Shown piece after piece: positions 6,055 through 6,209 of a stretch of DNA of 6,209 bases. The stretch is from the NCBI GenBank assembly GCA_028714935.1, contig JAQTLJ010000074.1, positions 1 to 6,209 of the forward strand. The letters run 5' to 3'. The notes below the pieces were generated by a model. The model did no database searches, was not told the origin of the DNA, and saw only the letters and a program-made list of their open reading frames with translations. The position numbers and the translations under genes were made by a program. This stretch comes from Candidatus Margulisiibacteriota bacterium (lineage in GTDB: Bacteria > Margulisbacteria > WOR-1 > O2-12-FULL-45-9). Every line of letters starts with the position of its first letter. Position 1 is the stretch's first letter.

Positions 6055-6209
6055 CCGGATTCTTGACCTGTTAATGCCTGAAAGCGCTTATTCGATCTCA
6101 TCGGAAGGGATGGTCGATTTTGTCCCGCCCGACTGCCCGCACAAAGAAATTGGCCTAGCTTATGATAAAGCTTCAAAAATATACGATAAATATGCGCTTG
6201 AGGGGTCAT
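6044..6209 (+). CDS. N-terminus of a possible SAM-dependent methyltransferase, 3' partial
   Basis: An open frame of 55 codons runs from ATG 6044 off the right edge of the window. It begins MSCNRILDLLMPESAY and contains the segment GLAYDKASKIYDKYALEGS near residues 37-55. A repeated YDK.....YDKY pattern of this kind is common just before the SAM-binding domain of class I methyltransferases (for example the YDxxAxxYD starts of UbiE-like enzymes), but the glycine-rich SAM motif itself would lie beyond the window, so the assignment is tentative. Support that it is a gene: a strong ribosome site, a consensus -10 box upstream, and no stop in frame. It is divergent from the KAS III-like operon and shares its control region. 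The opposite strand is also open here, but without promoter or ribosome signals. Confidence 0.65.
   Translation, partial: MSCNRILDLLMPESAYSISSEGMVDFVPPDCPHKEIGLAYDKASKIYDKYALEGS

Noticed and set aside
6027..6209. Leftward open frame at the right edge
   Set aside because: It overlaps the promoter region and is antisense to the frame with a strong ribosome site and -10 box; no family features.

Overview
The window holds about 6.2 kb of densely packed bacterial DNA with roughly balanced base composition, the standard genetic code and almost no intergenic space. It has five complete or nearly complete genes plus the start of a sixth at the right edge. All five visible stop codons are TGA. Clear TATAAT-type -10 boxes and Shine-Dalgarno sites point to a bacterium with an ordinary housekeeping sigma factor. 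I cannot name the organism from the sequence. The long membrane sensor kinase and divergent ketosynthase would suit an uncultured lineage such as Margulisbacteria/Saganbacteria or Omnitrophica, but that is only an impression.

Left block, rightward (1-1503): the C-terminal three quarters of a FecCD/BtuC-type ABC permease, overlapping by ATGA with its complete FecE/BtuD-type ATPase. Together they form the translocation core of an importer for iron-siderophore, heme, cobalamin or a similar chelate. The binding protein is not in the window.

Middle and right block, leftward (5979 down to 1504): a divergent KAS III-like condensing enzyme, then a nine-helix GAF-PAS sensor histidine kinase joined to it by an ATGA overlap, then a fold-type IV PLP aminotransferase. 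The aminotransferase appears to have its own extended -10 promoter in the 25-bp gap and may be translated from a leaderless GTG. It converges on the ABC ATPase with no spacing: the two TGA stops abut in the centre of a perfect 14-bp palindrome.

Right edge (5980-6209): a 64-bp divergent control region in which the predicted promoters of the leftward condensing-enzyme operon and of a rightward gene physically overlap. The rightward gene is cut by the window end. Its first 55 residues carry a tyrosine/aspartate-rich stretch resembling the N-terminus of class I SAM-dependent methyltransferases.

The most interesting points are the ketosynthase that keeps its nucleophilic Cys but has lost the catalytic His and Asn, its translational coupling to an orphan membrane sensor kinase, the overlapping divergent promoters, and the predicted leaderless aminotransferase. 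No mobile element, CRISPR array, tRNA or rRNA was seen.
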